Shown in pieces: positions 8,451-17,482 of a stretch of DNA of 64,000 bases. This DNA comes from an uncultured Bacteroidales bacterium (GTDB taxonomy: Bacteria; Bacteroidota; Bacteroidia; Bacteroidales; F082). Position 1 is the first letter of the stretch. Each line of letters opens with the position of its first letter. A program made the translations under genes and the position numbers. The DNA lies in assembly GCA_905234275.1 (NCBI GenBank), contig CAJOHD010000001.1:392524-456523 (forward strand). Reading direction: 5' to 3'. The notes under the pieces are model-generated. The model saw only the letters and a program-made list of their open reading frames with translations. It searched no databases and was not told the DNA's origin.

Positions 8451-8767
8451 AGCCCCCAAACATTGATCATTCTGGCGCGGCTTGTCGGCACATGGTCTTT
8501 TGTATGTCCCCTTCATGCCGCGCTTTGTTTGTTTCCCCCAATGCCCTTTTAAACTGTAAACTTCTAAACAACTCTAAACTCTCCACTCTCAACTCTAAAC
8601 TTTTTTAGCAGAAACCTCTTGACAATCAAAAATTGTTGTATTTGTGTTGCTGAAATTGAATCAAATACCATAAGAACATCGTAAAACATTATTTAATGGA
8701 TTGGGACTCATAACAAGTGAGTAGAATTAGTATGGTTTTGAAATAATGTTTTAAAAAAATTAAAAAT
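8426..8767. other. Gap before the intact ORF6N gene
   Basis: Besides the half repeat, this 342-base gap holds a degenerate heptamer tract (8555-8602) and a weak promoter-like TTG at 8619. It also holds a perfect 13-bp inverted repeat, TAAAACATTATTT (8682-8694) and AAATAATGTTTTA (8741-8753). A smaller hairpin ACTCA/TGAGT lies in its loop. No open frame of note is present. Confidence 0.6.
8682..8753 (+). promoter_or_regulatory. 13-bp inverted repeat in the ORF6N leader, possible operator or RNA structure
   Basis: The arms are perfect and separated by 46 bases. The right arm ends 14 bases before the ATG, so the structure could shield or regulate translation of the ORF6N gene, or be bound by the protein itself. 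Function is inferred from position only. Confidence 0.4.
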
Positions 8768-9376
8768 ATGAATGAAATAGAGTTGATACAACAAAAGATT
8801 TACGAAGTAAAAGGGAAAAAGGTAATGTTTGACGATGATTTGGGGGCACTTTATGAAGTTGAAACAAAAAGACTGAAAGAAGCAGTAAGAAGGAATATGC
8901 GACGTTTCCCTTCAGACTTTATGTTTGAAGTTACTCCACATGAAAGAAAGCTGGCAGTTGAAAATCAAGTTTTGTTGAAACAAATTGATAATAAAGATGT
9001 TACAAGTTTGAGGTCGCAATTTGCGTCCTCAAAACGAGGTGGAAGTCGATACAATTCTTTCGTTTTTACAGAACTCGGAGTGGCAATGCTTAGTTCGGTC
9101 CTAAATTCAGATATCGCAATAGAGAAAAACATTATGATTATGAGGGCTTTTGTCGCAATGAGAAATTTTGCACAATATGTTGCTGATAATTACCAGGCTT
9201 TACATAAAGAAATAGGTGATATCAAAAGCTACATTGAGGAAATCCTGACAGATCAGAATGATATTAACGAAGATCATCAAGCTCAACTTGATGCTATCAG
9301 CGTCGCATTATCAGAATTGCAAAACTACCAGAAGTCTTATGCCGAAAGACGAAAAATTGGATATCGACAAGGTTGA
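8768..9376 (+). CDS. ORF6N domain-containing protein
   Basis: A 202-residue protein with an N-terminal ORF6N domain (about 8-125: QQKIYEVKGKKVMFDDDLGALYEVETKRLKEAVRRN, RGGSRYNSFVFTELGVAMLSSVL). A charged coiled-coil-like tail follows (about 140-195). ORF6N domains occur in phage antirepressors and are thought to bind DNA. The gene is stand-alone: no integrase or phage structural gene is nearby. A decayed relative lies directly upstream, so this locus has received such genes at least twice. The start fits the domain well; the ATG follows a structured leader. Confidence 0.85.
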   Translation: MNEIELIQQKIYEVKGKKVMFDDDLGALYEVETKRLKEAVRRNMRRFPSDFMFEVTPHERKLAVENQVLLKQIDNKDVTSLRSQFASSKRGGSRYNSFVFTELGVAMLSSVLNSDIAIEKNIMIMRAFVAMRNFAQYVADNYQALHKEIGDIKSYIEEILTDQNDINEDHQAQLDAISVALSELQNYQKSYAERRKIGYRQG

Positions 9377-9516
9377 CACTGTAAACTTTTTAAAAATTAA
9401 TACACCTTATATAAAAATAAATGCTAATTTTGCACCGCTAAACATAAAAAGATATTAAGAAACAGAAAAAAATTACATAAAACGACATAAATAAAGGCGT
9501 TTTCGCTTTTCTTCGT

Positions 9517-9649
9517 AAGCTCGAAATCTGCAAATTTCAAATTACTACACAAGGAAAGGGAGAAACGCTCGCGGTTTAACCGTGGGCTTTCTTGTTGTAG
9601 TAATGGTTTTGCAGAACCTCGGGCTTAACAAAAAGTTCGCGGTTTTTTT
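9517..9649 (+). ncRNA. Rod-shaped structured RNA or attenuator leader, copy A
   Basis: Nested stems are visible: AAGCTCG (9517-9523) with CGGGCTT (9620-9626); CTGCAAA (9528-9534) with TTTGCAG (9608-9614); and ATTACTACA (9541-9549) with TGTAGTAAT (9596-9604), continued by AAGGAAAG/CTTTCTT. The tip carries ACGCTCG, hairpin CGGTTTAACCG and TGGGC. Downstream, AACCTCG can pair with CGCGGTT before a run of T, giving a terminator hairpin (9615-9649) that competes with the base stem. The tip sequence recurs at 44383-44411. The downstream gene starts at 9692. It also accounts for most of the gap from 9377 to 9691. No known RNA family is claimed. Confidence 0.55.
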
Positions 9650-9691
9650 ATGTCCAAAAGTTACCATCATCATAACTAATTCATTGTAGAT

Positions 9692-10129
9692 ATGGCAGAT
9701 TTTCAACACATGACAGCTTATTTTAATCATAACTTCAAAAATGGATATAACAAGATTGATGTCGCAAAAGTTGAACCTGATTTTGCTAAGCATTGTTCTG
9801 ACATTAATGTGTTGAAAATCAACTATAGTGAATTTGCCAGTTATATAATGAATAAGTTTCCTATACAAAAATTGTTTGGAGGTTGTGTATATTTTGACTT
9901 AACAACTGGCAGGTTATGTAAAGATTCCCGGATTAGGGGTTATAGTTCAAAATATGTTGGTGGCATTTGGAATGTAACGGATTATGATAAAATTCCCAAT
10001 GTAATTACACAATTAGAAAAAATATGTGCATATGCCGATTTTGCCAATGCTGGAGGTGTTGTTATCATCAATAACAAATGTTACTATAATGGAGATCAAA
10101 TACTCAATTTGTTTTGTAGCATTCAATAA
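9692..10129 (+). CDS. Hypothetical protein
   Basis: A 145-residue soluble protein I do not recognise. It has no signal peptide or membrane segment. Visible features are an aromatic N-terminal half (FQHMTAYFNHNFKNGY) and the stretch LFGGCVYFDLTTGRLCKDSRIRGYSSKYVGGIWNVTDYDKI, followed by a valine/isoleucine-rich end. It is AT-rich and preceded by a structured leader with a possible terminator, so it may be controlled by attenuation. The surface protein gene follows after 64 bases on the same strand. Whether it is related in function is unknown. Confidence 0.65.
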   Translation: MADFQHMTAYFNHNFKNGYNKIDVAKVEPDFAKHCSDINVLKINYSEFASYIMNKFPIQKLFGGCVYFDLTTGRLCKDSRIRGYSSKYVGGIWNVTDYDKIPNVITQLEKICAYADFANAGGVVIINNKCYYNGDQILNLFCSIQ

Positions 10130-10193
10130 AAATCTGACAGTTGTAAATTAGACAAAATATTAAAAATAAATTAACAAACAAAAAACTAACAAA

Positions 10194-13100
10194 ATGAAAA
10201 GAAAAATTACTTATCTAACGACAGCCATAATTGTGCTGTTTTTAATGCTAATAACCTGGCCGGGAACAATGTTGGGGCAATCTCCAACATCAGTTGCAGC
10301 GATGTCAGTAGTTCCAACATCAGGTGATCCAACAACATCAGGAGGAAGTTTTACAACAACTTTTTCACATCCGTCCAATAAAGCTTATTTGCAAGATGGT
10401 TCTACCGTAGGAACTGAATATTATATGCAAATATTAAATGAAGATCCATTTTGGACGGCAACCCCAACAAGCATTACTTTAACAGCTAATTTAGGTGGTG
10501 GTACTACAAAAGATCCTTTAGCAAATTCTGTTTACGTTGTTTTGTTAGATTCAGATGGAGATCCAATAGATGGTACATCAAAAGTTCTTACGACTAAAAT
10601 AACTAACACTGGTGGAAGTGATTTTGATGTAAGCTTCACTCCAATTACAGGCGTATATGGTGTAAAAATATCACATGTCAAAGAAAAAACTGGCAATAGT
10701 AATTATAATGTAAGATACTTTTCCTTTGATTTATCTTATGTTGCTGGAAGCAATGATCCTTCAATTTCAGTCTCTCCAACCGCTCCGTCAACAGTTACTT
10801 GCTCAGGTGGCTCGGTTGAGTTTTCAATTACTCCAACAAATATAGCCAGTCCTGACTACTCATTACAATTCTATGAGGCTGCGACTGGGAACACAACAGC
10901 ATCTCAACCTGCTTGGATTACAAACGTTAATTTTGTATCAAACACATTAACTTTGACTATAGCAGCTAACAATGGTGCTCAACGATATGCATATTTCACA
11001 GTTAAATCAGGAACCACTGAATCAGCTAGTAGAGTAACTCTCACTCAGGCTGCATACACAGTAACCCCTCCAACTCTGACAGCTGGCGCCAATTTCGATG
11101 CCAACATTGATGTAACAATTACTCCAGCATCTGGAAATGCTACTGTATACTATACAACTGATAATTCAATCCCAAGTAATACTAACGGTACTGCAATTAC
11201 ATCAGCTACTGTTATTAATTTAAAAGCAACCACAATAGTTAAAGCCATAGGGTATGATGCTAACAGCAACGCAAGTACTGTAACTTCGGCAACTTATACA
11301 AGACAAACCGTTAATATAAACACAATTACAAGTACTGGCAGCTATTCAGTTGTGGGTACCGTCGTTGCAACCCATAGTAAAGGTTTTGTTATGGGTGATG
11401 GAACAGGTTATGTTTACTACTATTATAAGGATTATAGCGGTGGCGTTGCCCTAAATAACAAAATAAAATTTAGCAGTAAAAGTATCTCGGCTTATGCTCA
11501 TGTTCTTGAGTATAATAATCAAGCTTATAGTAATAATCAATCTGCTTCAAATTACGAACCACTTCAAGTAACAACATTGAATGGGAGTGGTATTGCAGCA
11601 TATATGACAGGCAACCATTTAAGTGATTATGTTCAAATAGAAGGAACTGTTGATGTATCCACAACAAATGATACTTATGATATTAATGTTTCTGGTGCTA
11701 CTTATAACGTAAGATTAGCATATCCTACTGATGCTCAAAAATCAGCATTAAGTGCATTACATGGCAAAAAAGTTAGAGTTAAAGGTTATTTCACTGGTTT
11801 CAATAGCAACACAGATGCCAATGCAACTCACTTCACCATCATGCTTGAATCCGTTGAAGACATCAACCCTGTTGTTGCAGCTTCAGGCGACTTGAATGAA
11901 TTTACTTACGCTTACGGTTCAGGTCCAAGTGATGCTCAATCGATCAATGTTAGCGGTAGCTTACTTACAGCTAACGTTACTGTGACAGCAAGCGGCAACT
12001 ATGAGGTTAGCCTTTCTGAAAACAGCGGATATGCAAGCAGCGTGACATTAACTCAAAGCGCAGGCTCTGTTTCAAGCACTCCTGTTTACATCAGATTAAA
12101 ATCAGGATTAAACAGTGGCACATACAGCACCAATAGCGACAAGATTACAGTATCTTCAACAGGCGCAACAGATGTGACTGTTGCTCTTTCAGGTTCAGTC
12201 ACACACGCCATTGCTTATGGAACTCCAAATCATTGTACAACATTATCAGGTAATACTGCTGCAGCTTATGGCACAACGGTTACAATCACAGCTGAACCAG
12301 CATCTGGTTATAAACTTGATTCATGGAATATCACTCAAACAACTGGCGGTGCTTCTGCAGGTATTACTCCGGTAATTGTCAGCGGCAACGATTATACAAT
12401 CACAATGCCTGATTTCAACATCACAGTCAATGCAACATTTGTTCCAGCTTACACCATTACTGTAACTAACTCAACACCTGCTGGTGGTTCTGTATATACA
12501 ACTCCAACTTCAGCAGCAGAAGGTGATGAAATCACAATTACCGTTACTCCAAACTCAGGCTATGATTTAAATAGCATGGTTGTTAAAGACAGCGAACTTA
12601 ATGAAATAGAAGTTACTAATAACAAGTTCGAAATGCCAGCAAGTAATGTTACAATTACCGTATCATTCATCGCGACATACACAATTACTTATGATAAAAA
12701 TGGTGAAAGTGTTACAGGTACAGCTCCAGTCGACGCCCTCAGTCCATATCATTCAGGCGCAACAGTAACAGTGTTAGATAAAGGCGATTTGGCATGGGAA
12801 GGTCATACTTTTGAATGGTGGAGTGATCATGAAGATTGGGAAACCGTTGGTGCAGAGATTTATGCACCTGGCGAAACATTCGATATCTCTGAGAATACAA
12901 CATTATATGCACAATGGTCTATAAATTCTTATGGCTATACTAAAGTTGTTACTGGTCAAGACGCAGGTGCTTCTGCAGTTTTGAAAGTCGGAGGTTCGAC
13001 ACTTGCTACTAATGATGTTATTGAATACGGCACAGAAGTAACCGTAGCTGTAACACTAAGCAACGCCTCCAACTATGCTTATGCTATTAAAGTTAAAAAT

Positions 13101-15005
13101 AATACTACTGGCGATTATCTCACAGTTACAAGCGATGATAAATTCACCATGCCTGCCAGCGCAGTTACTGTCACAGTTGTAACTGACCTCGTAGCTACTT
13201 TGACAAATTCTGATATGGCTAATGTAACAAATGCCGGAACAACCTATGGAACAGGAAATAGTAATTTTAAAACTGTTACAGCAGAAGATGGTTTTTATTG
13301 GGAAGCAAATGCATTCCAATCAACCAACCAAACAGATTTCTTGCAAATAAATACAACTTCAAATAGTAGTTATATTAAGCTTCCTGTATTTCCTGGTAAA
13401 ATAGAAAAGATTAATTTCAGTGTTACTAATGGTAGTGGTAATAATACCACAACGGTTCTTTATATTAATACAGAAATTGGAGCTGGTGATGGCAACATGC
13501 CACATAGCGAAAGCTCTTCATCAAAATCCAGAACAATTGATATGACTAATGTGTTTTATAATACTGGTTATATAGTTTCAAGTGCAGCAATTAGAATTAC
13601 TAATATCTCTGTAAAATACCGTCCATATCAAGATATGGCTGGTAGCGAAATAACTATTATAGAACCAGATGTCACAGTGTCAATCCCTGAAGATGCCTCA
13701 GTGTCAGCAACTAACCTCACAATCCCAGCAAGCTCTGGTCTTACAATCAAATCAGGTGCTACATTAACAGTTAACGGTACATTTACTAACAGTGGTAATG
13801 CTAATAACTTAGTTATCGAAGACGGTGGCCAGCTTATCACATCATCTTCAGTTCAGCTCACTTATAAAAAGAACATAACAAGCGCTGCAAAAGATGGCGG
13901 ATGGTACACCATATCAACACCGGTGCACACGGCTTCAAATACATTCTTGACACCAGGTAGTGTTGAAAATCTTATTCTTGATCCTGCAACAAATTATGAT
14001 TTCTTCTACTATGATGAAGCATCACATACATGGATGAATTATAAGAAGAGTGCATTCAATCTCAATATCGGACAAGGTTACCTTTACCGTAATAATGGAG
14101 CTGAACTCCATTTTGCTGGATATAACAATCAAGCTGCTTATTATGAAAAAGCTTTGTCGTATGCATCATCTGAAGATAAATTGTTGGGCTTTAACCTTAT
14201 TGGAAACCCATATCCGCAAAATATCACTATGAGTGATGTGACGGTAAATAATGGTGGTACGCTTACTGGTGGATATGTTCTGTCGGAATCTGGTGCTTGG
14301 TCGGCTGATGTGGCTGCAACTATTACACCAACTCAGGGATTCCTTGTCCAAATCGACAAAACAGGCGTTACAGCTAGAATAACTAAGCCGGCAGGTGGAG
14401 CTAAATCAAGATCAGATCGCGATTACTTGAAGTTTATTGTCGCAAACAGCCAGTATGAAGATGCAGCATTCGCTTTGTTTGAGGAAGGCTATGGTCTTAA
14501 CAAGATTGATCACCGCAACTCAGACGTCCCGATGCTTTATATTCCAAAAGATAGAGATATCTTCGCTATTGTTACAATGGACAACAGCACTCAGTCTTTT
14601 AACCTTAACCTTAAGGCAAAAACAACTGGTAAATATACTCTATCTTACGAAGCAACAGGCGAGTACAGCTATCTCCACATAATCGACAGAATGACAGGAG
14701 AAGACGTTGACATGTTGCTTGAAGGTGAATATAGCTTCATTGCAAGTCCAAGCGACAACGAAAACCGTTTCATTGTTAACATGCACCACTCTAATAACGC
14801 TGAGAACTCTGAAAATTCAATTTTCGCTTATCAAAGCGGTAATGATATAGTGGTTAACGGAGAAGGTGAATTGCAAATATTCGACGTAATGGGCAGAATG
14901 GTAGGCTCACAACGCATAAACGGTGTGGAAACCATCAACATTCCGCTACGAGGTGTTTACATTTTCAGACTTAACGAAAAGACCCAAAAAATTGTTGTTG
15001 AATAA
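10194..15005 (+). CDS. Very large secreted surface protein with type IX secretion sorting domain
   Basis: A 1603-residue protein. Signal peptide 1-29. Beta-rich modules follow in order: an N-terminal domain (about 40-185); a BACON-like segment (about 190-285); a chitobiase/hexosaminidase C-terminal-like repeat (about 290-370, VYYTTDNSIPS); and an OB-fold-like module (about 372-555). A T9SS-associated beta module comes next (about 560-665), then InlB-type and Listeria-Bacteroides repeats (about 665-990, ITVTPNSGYDL, TLYAQWS). The C-terminus (LQIFDVMGRMVG...GVYIFRL...KIVVE) is a T9SS type A sorting domain. It is predicted to be exported by the type IX system and anchored outside. Ligand binding or adhesion is inferred from the modules. 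No catalytic domain is evident. The small gene at 15026 follows after 20 bases. Confidence 0.9.
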   Translation: MKRKITYLTTAIIVLFLMLITWPGTMLGQSPTSVAAMSVVPTSGDPTTSGGSFTTTFSHPSNKAYLQDGSTVGTEYYMQILNEDPFWTATPTSITLTANLGGGTTKDPLANSVYVVLLDSDGDPIDGTSKVLTTKITNTGGSDFDVSFTPITGVYGVKISHVKEKTGNSNYNVRYFSFDLSYVAGSNDPSISVSPTAPSTVTCSGGSVEFSITPTNIASPDYSLQFYEAATGNTTASQPAWITNVNFVSNTLTLTIAANNGAQRYAYFTVKSGTTESASRVTLTQAAYTVTPPTLTAGANFDANIDVTITPASGNATVYYTTDNSIPSNTNGTAITSATVINLKATTIVKAIGYDANSNASTVTSATYTRQTVNINTITSTGSYSVVGTVVATHSKGFVMGDGTGYVYYYYKDYSGGVALNNKIKFSSKSISAYAHVLEYNNQAYSNNQSASNYEPLQVTTLNGSGIAAYMTGNHLSDYVQIEGTVDVSTTNDTYDINVSGATYNVRLAYPTDAQKSALSALHGKKVRVKGYFTGFNSNTDANATHFTIMLESVEDINPVVAASGDLNEFTYAYGSGPSDAQSINVSGSLLTANVTVTASGNYEVSLSENSGYASSVTLTQSAGSVSSTPVYIRLKSGLNSGTYSTNSDKITVSSTGATDVTVALSGSVTHAIAYGTPNHCTTLSGNTAAAYGTTVTITAEPASGYKLDSWNITQTTGGASAGITPVIVSGNDYTITMPDFNITVNATFVPAYTITVTNSTPAGGSVYTTPTSAAEGDEITITVTPNSGYDLNSMVVKDSELNEIEVTNNKFEMPASNVTITVSFIATYTITYDKNGESVTGTAPVDALSPYHSGATVTVLDKGDLAWEGHTFEWWSDHEDWETVGAEIYAPGETFDISENTTLYAQWSINSYGYTKVVTGQDAGASAVLKVGGSTLATNDVIEYGTEVTVAVTLSNASNYAYAIKVKNNTTGDYLTVTSDDKFTMPASAVTVTVVTDLVATLTNSDMANVTNAGTTYGTGNSNFKTVTAEDGFYWEANAFQSTNQTDFLQINTTSNSSYIKLPVFPGKIEKINFSVTNGSGNNTTTVLYINTEIGAGDGNMPHSESSSSKSRTIDMTNVFYNTGYIVSSAAIRITNISVKYRPYQDMAGSEITIIEPDVTVSIPEDASVSATNLTIPASSGLTIKSGATLTVNGTFTNSGNANNLVIEDGGQLITSSSVQLTYKKNITSAAKDGGWYTISTPVHTASNTFLTPGSVENLILDPATNYDFFYYDEASHTWMNYKKSAFNLNIGQGYLYRNNGAELHFAGYNNQAAYYEKALSYASSEDKLLGFNLIGNPYPQNITMSDVTVNNGGTLTGGYVLSESGAWSADVAATITPTQGFLVQIDKTGVTARITKPAGGAKSRSDRDYLKFIVANSQYEDAAFALFEEGYGLNKIDHRNSDVPMLYIPKDRDIFAIVTMDNSTQSFNLNLKAKTTGKYTLSYEATGEYSYLHIIDRMTGEDVDMLLEGEYSFIASPSDNENRFIVNMHHSNNAENSENSIFAYQSGNDIVVNGEGELQIFDVMGRMVGSQRINGVETINIPLRGVYIFRLNEKTQKIVVE

Positions 15006-15025
15006 AAAGATAGGAGGAAATTGAA

Positions 15026-15277
15026 ATGAAAAAGATATTATTTGCAATCGCTATAGTTTTGACAATCGGTTTTACAGCTAACGCACAGAATGATTCATTT
15101 GTTGATTGGGAAGCAGATTGGGGAAGTAGAACTTCTGGCTATATGCCTGGTCTTCCGGCAGGAGCTCTTGGTATCAGCAATAACATTAATGCGGAACCGA
15201 CTCCTCTCGGCAGCGGCCTCTTAGTTCTCACCGTATTCGGTGCAGGATATGCTGTTGCTAAGAAAAGAAAGAAATAA
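15026..15277 (+). CDS. Small exported protein with C-terminal PLGSG-membrane anchor-KKRKK tail
   Basis: An 83-residue protein. Signal peptide 1-20 (ending ANAQ), a short acidic and glycine-rich middle (DWEADWGSRTSGYMPGLPAGALGI), then PTPLGSG, a hydrophobic segment (about 64-77) and a terminal KKRKK. This motif-membrane-basic tail order is that of processed C-terminal anchors such as LPXTG, PEP-CTERM and MYXO-CTERM. The motif itself does not match those. It directly follows the giant T9SS protein with a strong AGGAGG ribosome binding site, so a structural partnership or shared export is plausible. Function is unknown. Confidence 0.8.
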   Translation: MKKILFAIAIVLTIGFTANAQNDSFVDWEADWGSRTSGYMPGLPAGALGISNNINAEPTPLGSGLLVLTVFGAGYAVAKKRKK

Positions 15278-15313
15278 ACACTAACGGAACTCATCTGCGA
15301 GATCCGTGAGTGT
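15278..15313 (+). terminator. Hairpin at the end of the small anchor-protein gene
   Basis: ACACTAACGGA pairs with TCCGTGAGTGT (one mismatch). It lacks a T run, so it may stabilise the 3' end rather than stop transcription. A stretch of ATCTGTG/ATCTGCG words follows to about 15385. Confidence 0.45.
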
Positions 15314-15431
15314 CAACGAACTAAATCCTCGTGGTAGAACAGAAAAATCTGTGTTATCTGTGAAATCTGCGAGAGATTAATCCCAAAGCTACAGCAATGT
15401 AGTTTTAACATGTTTAGTTTTAGTTTTGTTT

Positions 15432-15465
15432 GGGGCTCCCGCTGTGATAGCGCGGGCCCCTTTTT
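15432..15465 (+). terminator. GC-rich intrinsic terminator
   Basis: GGGGC/GCCCC outer stem and CGCT/AGCG inner stem, followed by TTTTT. The tip (CCGCTGTGATAGCGCGGGC) resembles the tips of the two rod RNAs. Confidence 0.85.
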
Positions 15466-15474
15466 AGAAAAAAA

Positions 15475-15551
15475 CTCGCTGAATCAAAGCTTTATCGCTA
15501 CAAGGTTTACCAGATTCCCGACAAAAGATAAAGCTGGCAGCGAGGTTTTTT
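15475..15551 (+). terminator. Long two-stem hairpin ending in a T run
   Basis: CTCGCTG (15475-15481) pairs with CAGCGAG (15538-15544), and AGCTTTATC (15488-15496) with GATAAAGCT (15527-15535). The tip is a 30-base loop, and six T follow. It may be a terminator or the 3' end of a short structured RNA. Confidence 0.65.
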
Positions 15552-15600
15552 AGTTTAATAGTTTAAAAGTTTACAGTTTAAAAGTTTAGCATTAAACTTT
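15552..15600. repeat. Degenerate tract of GTTTAAAA words
   Basis: Five to six imperfect units of TAGTTTAA/AAGTTTA before the ftcD promoter. A similar tract lies at 54551-54588. Confidence 0.55.
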
Positions 15601-15604
15601 TTAC

Positions 15605-15613
15605 TATCTTTGC
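15605..15613 (+). promoter_or_regulatory. Promoter -7 element of ftcD
   Basis: TATCTTTGC, with no clear TTG at -33. It lies 44 bases upstream of the ATG. Confidence 0.6.
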
Positions 15614-15656
15614 ACCCGATTCAGTTTGTGAAAAATAATCAATAAAAATATATACT

Positions 15657-17357
15657 ATGAAACAGCTTATAGAATGTGTTCCGAATATCAGCGAAGGTCG
15701 CGATATGAACATCATCAATCAGGTGACAGCCGAGATCGAGAAGGTTGAAGGCGTGAAATTGTTGGACGTTGACCCGGGTGCGACGACAAACCGTACCGTC
15801 ATCACCTTTGTGGGCGAGCCGGAAAACGTGTGCGAAGCCGCATTCCGCGTGGTGAAGAAGGCTGCCGAGCTTATCGACATGCGTAACCATCACGGCGATC
15901 ATCCACGTCAGGGTGCAACCGACGTTTGCCCTCTCATCCCGATATCAAACATCACAATGGACGAGGTGGTGGTTTACGCACGTAACCTCGCAAAACGTTT
16001 CGGCGAAGAGCTCAACATCCCGATTTACTGCTACGAAGAGGCAGCTTTCCAGCCAAAACGTAAGAATCTGGCTTATTGCCGTACAGGCGAATATGAATCA
16101 CTGTCGAGCCGTCTCGGCACCGAGGAATGGAAACCTGATTTCGGTCCGAATGAGTGGAACGAGCATGTGGCACAGACCGGTGCTACACAGGTAGGAGCCC
16201 GCGACTTCCTCATCGCCATTAACTATAACCTCAACACCACCTCGACACGCCGCGCCAACGCCATCGCTTTCGACGTCCGCGAGAAAGGCCGTCCGAAGAG
16301 AGTGGGACCGAAGGTTACCGACAAGCCGATGAAAGATGAAAACGGCAACACCATCATGATTCCTGGCACTCTGAAGAGCACCAAGGCTATCGGATGGTTC
16401 ATCGAGGAATACGGCATCGCTCAGGTGTCGATGAACATCACCAACATCAACGTCTCGCCGGTTCACGTCTGCTTCGACGAGGTCTGTGCTAAGGCCGCGG
16501 CTCGTGGCGTGCGCGTGACAGGCTGCGAGATCGTCGGTTTGATTCCTAAGAAGGTGCTCATCGACGCAGGTAAGTATTATCTTGCAAAACAGCAGCGTTC
16601 ATTGGGCGTCAGCGAGGATGAAATCATGAAGATAGCCATCAAGTCGATGGGTCTCGACGATTTGAAGCCGTTCAACCCGAAAGAGAAAGTCATCGAGTTC
16701 TTGATTGAAGACATGACACAGAAGAAGCTCGTCGACATGACTTGTACAGGCTTTGCCAACGAGACAGCCAGCGAGAGCCCGGCTCCAGGCGGCGGCTCAA
16801 TCTCTGCTTACATGGGCGCTCTCGGCGCAGCATTGGCAACGATGGTGGCTAACCTGTCATCACACAAACCAGGTTGGGATGAGCGTTGGGAAGAATTTTC
16901 GAAAGTTGCTGAAAAAGGTCAGGTTTTGAAAGATCAGCTCCTCGATTTGGTTGATGAAGATACCAACGCATTCAACAAGATCATGGCTGCATTGCAGATG
17001 CCTAAGAAGACCGACGCCGACAAGGCTGCTCGTATGGAGGCTCTCGAACTCGCATCACAGTATGCTACAAAGGTTCCGTTCAAGACCATGAACGTTGCAT
17101 TTGAGGCGTTCGAGATTGTTGAGGCGATGGCAAAGACAGGCAATCCAGCATCAGTGTCAGACGCCGGAGTAGGCGCATTGTGCTGCAGAAGTGCCGTCAT
17201 GGGCGCATATCTCAACGTGAAAATCAACGCCGCTGGATTGAAGGACAGAGCATTTGCCGATAAAATTGTTGCCGATGGCGCAAAGATTGAGGCTGCTGCT
17301 ATCAAGAAAGAGGCTGAAATTCTTGAGGTTGTCAATAAGATTATCAATAAAGAATAA
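15657..17357 (+). CDS. ftcD: Bifunctional glutamate formimidoyltransferase / formimidoyl-THF cyclodeaminase
   Basis: A fused two-domain enzyme of 566 residues. The N-terminal part (about 1-330) moves the formimino group from formiminoglutamate to tetrahydrofolate (LIECVPNISEGRD, MRNHHGDHPRQGATDVCP). The C-terminal part (about 350-560) is the cyclodeaminase, which releases ammonia and yields methenyl-THF (ESPAPGGGSISAYMGALGAAL). It completes histidine degradation after hutI and feeds one-carbon folate metabolism. It stands alone between its own promoter and the rpmG promoter. hutH and hutU are not in the window. Confidence 0.95.
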   Translation: MKQLIECVPNISEGRDMNIINQVTAEIEKVEGVKLLDVDPGATTNRTVITFVGEPENVCEAAFRVVKKAAELIDMRNHHGDHPRQGATDVCPLIPISNITMDEVVVYARNLAKRFGEELNIPIYCYEEAAFQPKRKNLAYCRTGEYESLSSRLGTEEWKPDFGPNEWNEHVAQTGATQVGARDFLIAINYNLNTTSTRRANAIAFDVREKGRPKRVGPKVTDKPMKDENGNTIMIPGTLKSTKAIGWFIEEYGIAQVSMNITNINVSPVHVCFDEVCAKAAARGVRVTGCEIVGLIPKKVLIDAGKYYLAKQQRSLGVSEDEIMKIAIKSMGLDDLKPFNPKEKVIEFLIEDMTQKKLVDMTCTGFANETASESPAPGGGSISAYMGALGAALATMVANLSSHKPGWDERWEEFSKVAEKGQVLKDQLLDLVDEDTNAFNKIMAALQMPKKTDADKAARMEALELASQYATKVPFKTMNVAFEAFEIVEAMAKTGNPASVSDAGVGALCCRSAVMGAYLNVKINAAGLKDRAFADKIVADGAKIEAAAIKKEAEILEVVNKIINKE

Positions 17358-17423
17358 TTTAATCGATTGATAATCAGATAAATAGTATTGTTAAAATTTT
17401 TCTAAATTTTTGGCTGAAAAATA

Positions 17424-17465
17424 TTGTAAGGTATTAAAAAAATATGTATTTTTGCAGTCCGAAAA
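17424..17465 (+). promoter_or_regulatory. Promoter of rpmG with GTCCGAA start motif
   Basis: TTG (17424-17426), 20-base spacer, TATTTTTG (17447-17454), then CAGTCCGAAAA at the expected transcription start. The same start motif follows the promoters of rpsO and rpmE2. Confidence 0.8.
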
Positions 17466-17482
17466 TTTGAAAGGAAATAGAT

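Noticed and set aside
9517..9649. Integron attC site or retron RNA
   Set aside because: A GCTTAAC word and long hairpin recall attC, and the arms recall msr-msd RNA. No integrase or reverse transcriptase gene is present in the window.
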